A stretch of DNA of 64,000 nucleotides from Petaurus breviceps papuanus. Lineage: Eukaryota; Chordata; Mammalia; Diprotodontia; Petauridae. Below the pieces are notes generated by a model. The model was not told the DNA's origin. It worked only from the letters and a program-made list of their open reading frames with translations, and made no database searches. The stretch spans positions 3,317,454 to 3,381,453 of the forward strand of contig JAMXIF010000045.1 in assembly GCA_028583685.1 (NCBI GenBank), given 5' to 3'. Of this stretch, positions 54,756 to 64,000 are shown one piece after another. Both the position numbers and the translations under genes were made by a program. Within the stretch, counting starts at the first letter, position 1; every line of letters begins with the position of its first letter.

Positions 54756-55384
54756 CATATACAGGATATGTCAATGAATACAAATATTTCAAAATCATTG
54801 AATATAAAACATTTTAGTAGTGATGGTACTAATGGATTAGGGGGAGTTAGCAAAGGCTTCCACCAGAAGATGGCACATTAACTGTGTCTTAAAGAAGAGA
54901 GGGACTTTGCATAGCAGAAGTAAGGTGGGATGACTGGTGCAAAGGGAAAGAGAGAGGACATAGAAGGTGCTGTGGGAGGGACCAAGAAAAGCCCAGTTTG
55001 ACTGAATTGTAGAATGTGTAAGGGACAGTAATGTCTAATGATCCTAAAAAGATATTTTGGGGCCAGGATATAAAGGACTTTAAGACCTAAACAGCTTATA
55101 TTTTAGTTAAAGGCAATGGGAAAGTCACCAATATTGATTAAGTATGGACACACATGATCAGATCTGTCTTTAAGAGCAGTTAATATTGAAAAGCAGAATG
55201 CAGGATAAACTGGATTGGGAGACACCAATTAGAAGGTCCTTACAATAATGTAGGCAAGAGGTACTAAGCTTTCTTGCCATACACATCAAACTTCCTTTTC
55301 ATGTATTTTTGCTTGAACCTTTTTTTTTTTACTTTCCATTATTATTTTTTTTTAATTTTAAAATCTTGTCTACTGAAAAGAACT

Positions 55385-55505
55385 CAGTATCAAGTCAATA
55401 ATAAACATTTGGTAAGCTTCTACTCTGTCAGTCTGTGTACTAAGTGCTAGGGATACAAAGGCAGACAGGGTCCCTTCACTCAAAGAGCTCACAATCTAAT
55501 ATACC
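55385..55505 (+). mobile_element. THER1/LINE-tail-type repeat, short
   Basis: AATAAACATTTGGTAAGCTT, GTGTACTAAGTGCTAGGGAT and ACAAAGGCAGACAGGGTCCC, ending AAAGAGCTCACAATCTAAT. Confidence 0.82.
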
Positions 55506-58084
55506 TGAATTTTCTTGACTTCACATTACTAGATTCTGGTGAAAGGACCTCAGTAGCCTTTCCTCTCTGCTAAATGAAGAAGACTCCAAAGAGGCTCAAA
55601 ACCCTACAATCATTCTCTCAAGATAAAGCTTGCAACAATGACCAAAAGTCAAGAATTTGAATATCATCTAGTGAGGAATAAAATAGTTCCCCACCCACCT
55701 TAGCAGTATCATGAGTGACCAGTTCTTAGGTCTGGATTCCTCAATGTCTTCCCCTAAGCCTGGCATAACTTGACCTAGAAAAGAACATTCTAAAAATATA
55801 CCAGACTTCATGGGTTTGACTGTATCCTTCTCTTAGGTCCCAGAGGACTTAACCAGTATGAATCTTTCTCAACTACTTTATTTTTTTCTATTTTCCCTCA
55901 ATAAAACTGGCTTGCTTTACTTTTTTTCTCCTGACCTTCCCTTGTTGTGTGTTCCTTGTTTCTTTGCATATATTAATAACCTATGTAAAATTTATTATAA
56001 AAGTATATATACATATATATATGTATGTATACATGCAATATTCCAGAAATTATTTAAAGCTTAGGTATCTGCTCATGTCTAAGGTTTCCTGAAAGCTAGG
56101 AGGACAATATCCAATATAAGTTAGGTTTGAGCTAGATATTTATTTCCTATACATAAACAAAATGCTAAACACAAAACACAAGTAGATCTTGACCAAAAGA
56201 CTTAAACCAGCAGTGAGTTGGAACCTGTAGATTCATTTCTGTTCATCTACTTTCATATATTTATATATGTGAAAGCATATATACATATACACATGTAAAG
56301 GAAGTCTCTCCATATATGTGTCTCTCTATGAATATATATTCACAAACACATGCATGATATAAGCATGTATAATAATATAATGAATCTATGTGTCTTGATA
56401 TGTGTGTTTTTAAATATATAAAGACATAAATATATGTGTAGGTGTATCTCTTCATATATTTACATAGAATCTAGAATGGTACCAAATCATAAGTCAGCTT
56501 TCTGAATTTTCTCACTTTCTCAGTAGTGTTCAGTTAATTAAAAGTGTTAATCATATTTTATATTCTCAATCTCCTTTTGGACCAGCACTAATTCTAACAC
56601 TAAAATATTTAAGCCTAATGGTGCATAAAATGTAGATCACACATATTTTGCTTATCATAAGAGCTGGAGACAAAGGCAGAAGCTGACATTTAGAAATGAA
56701 TACAAATGAAATTATTGTTATCTTCTATCAACATTTTTTCCCCATTCAATTGCCCTATGTGTGTTTGGAGAGGAGGAAATTATTTTCCTCTTACCAAGCA
56801 TTTAAATTTAAAACTCAACCGTACTATCTAATACTCAAATATATTCATACTTGGCTTTTGAACAGTCATCAAGGACATATGGATAGGGGTTAAAGAGTTT
56901 CATTTTGTTATATTTGGCTTTTGAAATTAGCCATAAGTCATCTGAAAATCAGAGTCATGATACCAAAAAGGTCCACCAGCTCTTTTCATACATCACTTTC
57001 ATCACAAACATGGTAATAATTACTTCATAATTGCTAGTTAACTAAACATTTATGTACATGTAATTATATTATAATTTTCACTACAGATGTTTACACAGAC
57101 TAGGGGATGGCATTACTGTGCAATTAGATATTTTTCTCCTACCTCTGCCTTACATATTTACATAGCAAACTTCCAGAATAGAAATTACCATATAAATATG
57201 TGTATTTATGAAAAATATTATGAGTAAATTATGTAGCACATATAAAGGGGATAATGTTACCTATGAGAACTTAGCAGAACTTCTTACCTTGGTAAGAACT
57301 GACTTCTCAGAAGCCCTCATCTTTTTGAAGCCTCTGTGTTTTTGAAGTCCTATCATTTGCTTATAGCAAAACTTTTTGTCAGTATACCTAATTAAGATGG
57401 CACCAAGAGGCTGAATATAATTTAAATAAGTATTGCAATGGATAATTGAAAACAGAAACATAGATTAAAAGCAATTTAAAGGGTCAGCACATACCTTTTG
57501 AAAGAATTAAATTTGGGTAGGGAAGTAAAAAGGAAAAGAATTTTCCAATTTCCCATCAGTTTCTTCGCCCAAAGTCAGTTAACAGTTGATGGAGTTGTGT
57601 GCAGGGCAATGTGTTTTCCTTCTGCTTTCTAGATTCATATTAAGGCAATAGCAATTCTGTAGCAGATTTAATGATATTTGAAGGAAATGTCTATTATAAA
57701 ATATTTCTGAGTCAAAGTACAGAAACATTAAGGGTAAACTAGATTGACCCCTAAATCTCTGACAGCAGGAAAATAACATGCAGTGTTGTAGGAAGGAATG
57801 TGATTTTTTTCTTCTTCTGAAATGAAAGTATGAATCTAGCCTGAATGGGCATTATTCCCTAGTGCTCGACTCACAAAGGAATTTTTTATTGCATTTAGTA
57901 TTTGACAAAACATAGTTTTTCATGTCCAGATTTTGGGAGAAATTTAATTTGTTCCAGATATAAAGGATTAAGTTGAGATTTCTGTTGCTGTCTCCACAAA
58001 GGTATATTGAAACAAAGTCTCAGTGTGTTCTAGTAATATTATGTTCCATGGCCCCAATGAAAGAAATGTATTGAAAATTCAATT
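55506..58084. other. Anonymous DNA with AT-rich simple repeats
   Basis: About 2.6 kb without a recognised gene or dispersed repeat. Short ATAT/ACAT tracts lie at 56000-56040 and 56255-56460, where frames rich in Tyr and His are repeat products. Confidence 0.45.
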
Positions 58085-58370
58085 CATAAGAAAGCATTTG
58101 AAAATTCAATTTGACATTTATTAAGGACCCACTAAAAGGTAGTGTGCCAGATGCTGGGAATGAAAGGATAATAGTTGCCAAATTTCTTGTCCCAAGGGAA
58201 TTTACTTTTTCCCTGAGGGATTCAGGATGTACAAAGATAAATGAATGCAAGGTGCATAGGAAGCTATGAAAATTAAGAGGATCAGAAAATGCTCTCCATA
58301 GGGAGTAGCCCTAGAGCTATGTTTGGAAGCAATTAGTGATTCTTCAGAGGTAGAATTCAAGAGAGAGTAC
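58085..58370 (+). mobile_element. THER1/LINE-tail-type long repeat, left piece
   Basis: GACATTTATTAAGGACCCAC, GTGTGCCAGATGCTGGGAAT and AAAATGCTCTCCATAGGG match the family at 54405. It is interrupted at 58370 by two solo LTRs and continues at 59899. Confidence 0.7.
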
Positions 58371-59350
58371 TGTAATGCCAAGCAATGGCAACTTCCAAGG
58401 TTCAAAATACCAGCATAGCAGCTCTTCATTTTATTCAGTGACAAATTAAGAACAGAGAAAATCAAAATACAGCATTCAACAAGTATAATTCAATAATTTC
58501 CAAATACTACTGCACCCCTGGGTAGTGCATTCATTTAGTCAATCACAAAGTCCCTCTTCTCAAATGGAGATTAGTTTCGAATCATAAACAAAGTACATTC
58601 ATTTGGTCAGTCACAGAGTACAAAAAGAAGTCAAAAGTTTCCCACCCCTGTATCACAACTGAATTACAAGGGACAGTAGAGAGCACAAAGGCCATCTTCC
58701 CCAGAGCTACAACCCAAAGAGAGGTCTTTTCTTCATCTTGACCAGAGGCAATGTCTCAGCAATCTCTGTTCCTGGGGAGACAAAGCTTAACAAGGCGACA
58801 AGATACATTGCCAGTGTCCTCATTAATTCATTCTCTGCCTGCAGAACAGTCTTAGGACCCCTGAAAACATCAGCAAGAACCTCTTCCAGGACTTCTATAA
58901 ACATACAACAAGAAAATCCTTCTTCAGGGCTTATGAACCAACAGTAAGGTTCCAGAACCTCTGCAACAACAGCACTGTCCTTCACCAGTGGACAAATCTG
59001 GTGAAACAAGATTAAAACAGGCAGACAAAATACCAGCATCACAGCCATGTCTCCTCAGTCCTTGGCAGCTCTGGGTGGTAACTCTCAAAAGTCCTGGCCA
59101 GCTTAACCTGGCCCTCAGACATTCTCTTTCTCTCTCTGCCTCTGCAATGCTGCTTCCAAAAGCTCTTCTGCCTGTCTCTCTCTCTGCTTGTGTCTCTCTA
59201 AATCTATGGCACCAGCTCCTCCCAGTTCAGCCCTCTCTTTCCACTTCGACAAGTCCATCCCATAAGTGGGATTCACAAGCTCTGGGTGTTAACACTCAAC
59301 CCCAAAACCAAGCCAATACAGGGGGATCTTTAAATTTCATTACTATTACA
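58371..59350 (-). mobile_element. Solo LTR, family B (copy B2)
   Basis: In reverse it begins TGTAATAGTAATGAAATTTA and ends GCTTGGCATTACA. Flanks AGTAC (58366-58370) and GGTAC (59351-59355) fit a 5-bp duplication with one change. It is 980 bp and aligns with B1 apart from the tandem repeats there. A fossil solo LTR without an internal region. Confidence 0.9.
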
Positions 59351-59359
59351 GGTACCTTC

Positions 59360-59893
59360 TGTAATGGAAATGCAGATTTAAAGATCTTCCCTGCCCCTAG
59401 GCTAAAGTGCACCTGAAGCCTGGGGAGGGAGGCTTGTTTTTCAGTAGATACTTCTTGATTGGCCAGTGAGTCAATAAGGTTGTTACATTCTCTGAGCCAG
59501 GAGAAGGCTATATAAAGCCCTGATGTGTAGCTTTGTTTTGGGACTCACTTTGAGAAGTGTTCTGTAATTTGATCTGAATTCTGGGAAGCCGTTGTTGAGA
59601 GTCCCCCGGCTTTGAAAAACCCAGAATGTGGAAACCCAGATGTTGACTGGGTATGGATGTAATGGTTGGACAGTTTGGAAATCTGTCTACTTGATGTTTC
59701 TGTCTTGATAATTATGCCTGTATACTTTGAGGTTCAGGGTGCTGACCTTTTCTCCTGAACAAGGTAAACAATATATGTCTGACTGATTAAAGTAAGCTTG
59801 TTAACCCATTTTGAGTTGCTTTCCTTTAACAAAGCAGATCCAAGAACCTATGTGAGCAGGCACCCTGGGGACACTGGGGTGTTTGCCGCTACA
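59360..59893 (+). mobile_element. Solo LTR, family A (copy A3)
   Basis: Bounded by TGTAATGGAAATG and TGCCGCTACA, with a perfect 5-bp duplication CCTTC at 59355-59359 and 59894-59898. It is 534 bp with a TATATAA box near 59510. It lies 9 bp right of LTR B2. A fossil solo LTR. Confidence 0.93.
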
Positions 59894-59898
59894 CCTTC

Positions 59899-60310
59899 TA
59901 GAAATGGGCACCACCTGCCTAGTACTTTGGAGACAGAATGTCCCATATGGGAACCAGATAGCATGCTAATTTGACTGCAGTGGAGAGTGTCTTCAATAGA
60001 ATGCTGTGAACAAAGGATGGATAGGTATGTGAAAGTCCTATTTTGGAGGACTTTTAAGGCTGTATTTTTTCCAAAGTCAATAGGGAGCCAGAGATTCCTT
60101 TTGAGGCAGGGAGGGATATGACCAGATCTATGTTAGAAGAATATCAATTTGGTATCTATGCAGATGCCATATTGGAGAGGGGACAATGGAAGTAGAAAGA
60201 ACAATTTGGATGATATTACAATAGGCTAGGTGCAAACTGATGAATATCTAATCTAGAAACTATGTGAGTTGAAGAGATAGATTTGAATACAATTGCCAAG
60301 ATATAGTAAG
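59899..60310 (+). mobile_element. THER1/LINE-tail-type long repeat, right piece
   Basis: It continues the repeat interrupted at 58370: GTCAATAGGGAGCCAGAGAT, GGGAGGGATATGACCAGATC and TGATATTACAATAGG parallel 55095-55255 in the unsplit copy. Confidence 0.65.
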
Positions 60311-60839
60311 AGTGTTGTATATAAGAAAAAGGAAAGAAAAGAGGGTGAGATGACTGCAAGCTTTTGAACCTTGGTGAATAGGATGATGGTATATAGAACT
60401 TTGAGATTCTCCTAAGAATCTTTTGTTTCATTGGAAATATTTTATTTTTAAAAAGATAATTTTTTGTCATGAATAAGATAGCCTAATGAACTATTTAAAC
60501 ATATGTGGACCTGGTGTATTTGGGTCCCATTAAAACAGGTGAAGGTAAAAATAAGCCTCCAAAATAAGATCTTTTCTTGTAAAATTCCCTAGGCTAAGCT
60601 CATCTAACATTCCTTCAGCCTGATAATAATCCAGTTATATAATACTTTAATATCTATAAAACACCCTATGAGCAAACTCATGTTGAGCGGTTAAGAGACA
60701 GATACAGGGAGAAATATTGCTGGTGTTTTAATCCTCTCCATCAAAAGCAAAATTAAAATATACTCCTTTAACTGTATTTATTTTCCATATATTTTGTACA
60801 CAGTGCCATTTAGACACCTCGTCTCTCCTATAAGAATAT
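60311..60839. other. Anonymous DNA, nothing recognised
   Basis: No repeat or gene recognised in this interval. Confidence 0.4.
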
Positions 60840-60950
60840 AAGTTACTTGAGGGCAGAGATGATTTCATGTTCAGAATTGAATCCAACCCCTGGCACAATG
60901 CTGACTCAAACATAGAGCTTCATAAACATGTGGTGATTAACTGAGATATC
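60840..60950 (+). mobile_element. LINE2-type 3' end fragment
   Basis: GTTACTTGAGGGCAGAGATG, CCAACCCCTGGCACAATGCT and ACATAGAGCTTCATAAACAT follow the L2 3' end order. Confidence 0.65.
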
Positions 60951-61306
60951 TGAGGCAGGATTTTTCCCTAGCTCTCCTCTCTTCCAAGTTTTATTAGTTC
61001 TCCACTATTGCTGAGCTGCCTTGTGAATATACAATAAGAAATTGGAAGCAACAGATCTACTAACTTTGCAACCTCTGGCATATTGTCTAGTGTGAACAAA
61101 CCTTCCTTCATAATTCTGTTACCCATAAGAAATGCATTTGGGGGGAAGTAATTCAGTGAGGTGTTCCATGTGGGTCTTTTTGTTAGACATATGGAGGAAA
61201 TGGGTAGTTCCACTCAAGTAATTACAGTGGCCAGAGTATAATTTTTTGGACATCCTTTGCTGACTACTTTTTCCAGAATTTTGGCAGTGATTCAATGAAA
61301 TAGTGA

Positions 61307-61308
<2 letters not shown>
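60951..61308. other. Anonymous DNA, nothing recognised
   Basis: No repeat or gene recognised in this interval. Confidence 0.4.

Positions 61309-61354
<46 letters not shown>
61309..61354. repeat. (GT)23 microsatellite
   Basis: A clean array of about 23 GT units, followed by GTAAGTATGTG variants and AT-rich repeats to about 61560. Confidence 0.97.
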
Positions 61355-61356
<2 letters not shown>

Positions 61357-61560
61357 GTATGTGTGTGTATGTGTGTAGTGTCTCAATGTCTTAGCACAAT
61401 ATGTACACATACACACATGTGTTGTATAAACACAATGATTGCATGGATTCATATATATGAATGTTTACCCACATATATGTATTATAAATATTTATGTGAA
61501 AATTTATGTATATTATATAGATTTAGAGAGAGATCATATAAAATATAGATAGATGGATAG

Positions 61561-61849
61561 ATGACAAATAGAAGGCATTTCTAAATAATTTCTTTCCTTT
61601 TTAATCCTATGTGTTTAAAAGTAAATGCTATGTGCTAAAGGTATATCATATACCTTTAAAGACATGATTCTGAGGAGGGGGTCTATAGGCTTTACCATTC
61701 TGAAGAAGGGATTTATGGTACAAGGGAAAGATTAAGAATTCCTTACATATTGAGTGGGGTTTTCCTTGAGAAAGAGAATGCTTTTCACTTCCTTTGAGAA
61801 AAGAAGAAAAGGTTGATGAAGACAAAGAAAATTTTGGAGAGCTATTTAA
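61561..61849. other. Anonymous DNA, nothing recognised
   Basis: No repeat or gene recognised in this interval. Confidence 0.35.
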
Positions 61850-62010
61850 TATTAGGAGGTAGGTGCCAAAGGTATTATTACCATTCCCATTTCAATGATG
61901 ATTAAACTGAGGCTCAGAGAGGCCTTAAGCAACTTATCAAGAGTCTCATAGTTAATGGCCTTATTGGCCCCACATCTAGAGCTTTCTCCATTATACATCT
62001 TTGCTTTGTG
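61850..62010 (-). mobile_element. MIR/THER1-type SINE
   Basis: AGGTAGGTGCCAAAGGTATT, CCATTTCAATGATGATTAAA and CTGAGGCTCAGAGAGGCCTT read as MIR in reverse. Confidence 0.88.
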
Positions 62011-62529
62011 TCAGTTCTTGTCACTACAGTGGTAAGGCAAGTGCTAATTCAAGCAATTTTAATGGGGGGAGTAACTCTGTTGTTCCAGAAACCACACAAC
62101 CATTTGATTGATTGGATATTAATCTCCTCAGCTAATTTCTTTGGTATGACTTGAACAAAACCTGACACAGAAAAAGAGAAAAAGAAAATATTTCTCCTCT
62201 TATTAATGTTCTTCCTTCTCTCGTCTCTGAACTTCAAGCCTCTCACACATAATTTAACACTTAATTATATACTGTCATATTCCCTAATTGTTGCGTTATT
62301 GTGATTATTACTTAATTTGTATATATCTTTTTTCTCTAATTAGATTTTCAGTTTGTTAAGGGAAGATACGATACCATACTTAGAATTCCATATCCACCCA
62401 AAGGAGACTTTCTAGGTCAGAGGTGTCTTGTTTATTTCCTTTAAAAAATTTTTTTTTGAAATGAGAATATAAGTACTAGTATCATTTTCCATTGTTTAAA
62501 AAATAACATGCTAAAGGAAAAGAAGATTC
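62011..62529. other. Anonymous DNA, nothing recognised
   Basis: No repeat or gene recognised. The frame at 62049-62246 (-) is featureless. Confidence 0.4.
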
Positions 62530-62689
62530 TTTTTTTTTAATGAGAACTTGGGGTTAAATAAATTGCTCAAGGTTACACTGCCAGTTATTTCTGGGTGTGG
62601 TCCTAAGTATCTGAGCCTGGATATGATCCCCAGGTCATCCTGACACTGGAGCTGGTGCTCTTACTCGCTGTGCTACCTGGCCGCCCCTA
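62530..62689 (-). mobile_element. tRNA-related SINE, variant subfamily
   Basis: In reverse: head GGGGCGGCCAGGTAGCACAG, signature CCAGTGTCAGGATGACCTGG, and tail with TTTAACCCCAAG. Flanks GGAAAAGAAGATTC (62516-62529) and GGCAAAGAAGTTTC (62690-62703) match at 12 of 14 positions. Confidence 0.93.
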
Positions 62690-62703
62690 GGCAAAGAAGT
62701 TTC

Positions 62704-63054
62704 AATTGGGAATTTGTAAATATTATTTGTAGTTCCCACACACATCATTTTGACTAGGCAAAAGGCCTTGTCCACGACCTTGAGGCCACATGTGGCCCTT
62801 TAGTTCACTAAGTGCAGTGCATTGACTAAATCCAAATGTCACAGAATCAAAGGGCCATACTCAAGGACCTACAGGGCCAAGATAGCCTGGAGGAATTCTT
62901 GCCCCAAATTAGATTGAATTATTCAATCTCCACTCCTCTCAGATTTGCATTTCACCATTAAAAATCAGCTACAATTGTTTTTTGAACCATTACTAAGTCC
63001 ACTCCTCTTCAAAAGCACAAGAGTTTGTGGAAATAAACTGAATAAACTAAGGAC
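62704..63054. other. Anonymous DNA, nothing recognised
   Basis: No repeat or gene recognised in this interval. Confidence 0.4.
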
Positions 63055-63435
63055 CACAAGATCATAAGGACCACTGAAGTCCACTACTTACTTTACAGAT
63101 GAAAAACTGATAGGGGCAACAAGTTAGTATAGTGAATAGAACACTGGCTCTGGAGTCAGGAGGACCTGAATTCAAATCAAGCTTCAGACACTTAAACTTA
63201 CTAGCTGTGTGACCTTGGGCAAGTCTCTTAACCCCAATTGCCCTGCCTTCCCCCCTCCAAAAGGCAAAAAAAACAACAAGAAAAAGAAAAAACAAGCAAA
63301 AATGAAACAAAACAAACAAACAAACAAAAAACCTGGCTCAGGATGAGCAACTTCTCCATGTTCACATGACAGGTAAACATCAGAAGTGGGATTTAAACTC
63401 ATGCCCATTAATTCAAAAGTCAGGGAGTTTTCTGT
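63055..63435 (-). mobile_element. MIR/THER1-type SINE, split by a SINE
   Basis: The left piece has TTACTTTACAGATGAAAAAC. The right piece has TTCACATGACAGGTAAACAT and GAAGTGGGATTTAAACTCAT. Together they read as a MIR in reverse. The middle is an inserted SINE. Confidence 0.7.
63111..63325 (+). mobile_element. tRNA-related SINE
   Basis: GGGGCAACAAGTTAGTATAG, GCTCTGGAGTCAGGAGGACC, ACCTTGGGCAAGTCTCTTAA, then an A- and C-rich tail with AAACAAAC units. The boundary at 63325 is approximate. Confidence 0.92.
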
Positions 63436-63859
63436 TTTTCTGAGCTGCTTCCCATAACATGTTATTTGCTTATTTGTTTTGTTTTCTCCCTGTTTGCTTT
63501 GTCTTCTCAGCACATTTTTTTTCTCACAATTAGTTACCACTAAATAACTGGAAGGCATTCAGCTAATACTTAATTGAATTTCACTGAATTTCTTTGAGTG
63601 GGGCTGAAAATAAAATCTTTCTGAATGGTCTTGGACAAGGAATTTTATCTAGTCAAAATGATATCATCATGAGAACAACAAATAATATTTGCAGATGCCC
63701 TGACTTAACTGAAACTTCTTTTTCTTTAGCATGTTTGTTTTAGTAATAGAAAATGATTTTAGTACTGACGTTCTCATATCAAAAACAAAACTAAATGAAG
63801 GAAGTAAACAAATAACCCCCCACCCTCCAACAACCCTTTTTATGATAAAGAAAGGAGAA
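63436..63859. other. Anonymous DNA, nothing recognised
   Basis: No repeat or gene recognised in this interval. Confidence 0.4.
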
Positions 63860-64000
63860 AAGAAACATTTATTAAGAACCTACTGTGTGCCAGGCAGTGT
63901 TCTAAGTGCTTTATAAATATTATCTCATTTAATCTTCATGAAAACCCTGGGAAGTAGGCCTTATTGTATATAGTTGAAGAAGGTAATTTCAGTGACTTGT
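63860..64000 (+). mobile_element. THER1/MIR-type repeat, cut by the window end
   Basis: AACATTTATTAAGAACCTAC, TGTGTGCCAGGCAGTGTTCT, ATCTCATTTAATCTTCATGA and AACCCTGGGAAGTAGG are in family order. The copy continues beyond the window. Confidence 0.85.

Larger units (their letters stand above)
54405..55270 (+). mobile_element. THER1/LINE-tail-type long dispersed repeat, with SINE and (TA)n
   Basis: It starts GGTTTAATCAATCAGTCAAC..ATTTAT and, after an inserted SINE, continues with TTAAGAGTCTACTTTGTGTC, AGGCACCAGGGATGTAAG and then about 0.5 kb with AAGATGGCACATTAACTGTG and GGACTTTAAGACCTAAACAG. The same order is found in the split copy at 58085-60310. Its lineage is not settled. Confidence 0.65.

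Overview
The window looks like non-coding nuclear DNA from a mammal, most probably a marsupial. The pointers are the dense tRNA-related SINEs with a head reading GGTGGCTAGGTGGYRCAGTG, a related SINE whose tail resembles an RTE LINE, many old MIR/THER1-type SINEs, and long L1 elements with a purine-rich spacer of about 0.7 kb between the two ORFs. I found no convincing host exon, tRNA, rRNA or CRISPR array. The long open frames come from repeats, microsatellites or the N gap. Family names are from recognition only; no database was searched.

Layout. 1-1.9 kb: a TTTC microsatellite, one SINE of a distinct subfamily and A-rich sequence. 1.9-12.5 kb: one full-length but decayed L1 on the + strand (L1-A). 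It is split at about 7.19 kb by an ORF2-less, half-L1-like (HAL1-like) element on the - strand, which itself carries a Tc1/mariner-type MITE (8156-8579) and a SINE. 12.5-19.8 kb: an ancient L1 interrupted by a younger L1 (L1-E) that has lost nearly all of ORF2. 20-31 kb: mostly unique or anonymous DNA with MIR-type SINEs, a 5'-truncated L1 tail, a solo LTR (family A), a CT-rich satellite-like tract and small MITEs. 32.2-40.8 kb: a near full-length L1 on the - strand (L1-B) inserted into an older L1 of the same orientation. 41-42.2 kb: a solo LTR of family B. 42.3-44.7 kb: a second ORF1-only, half-L1-like element. 44.7-64 kb: SINE-rich anonymous DNA, a CR1/L3-type LINE remnant, a family A solo LTR that contains the assembly gap, and a pair of solo LTRs (family B on -, family A on +) only 9 bp apart at 58.4-59.9 kb.

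No genes act together here. The biology is the layered history of transposition. Target-site duplications I could read by eye give clear ages and orders of insertion: L1-A, L1-B, the L1-F tail, six SINEs, all five solo LTRs and the MITE (TA). The best candidates for a second look are the Tc-type MITE, the ORF2-less L1 derivatives, the simple repeat kept just after ORF1 in several L1 relatives, the two LTR families sharing a 5' end, and the distinct SINE lineage.
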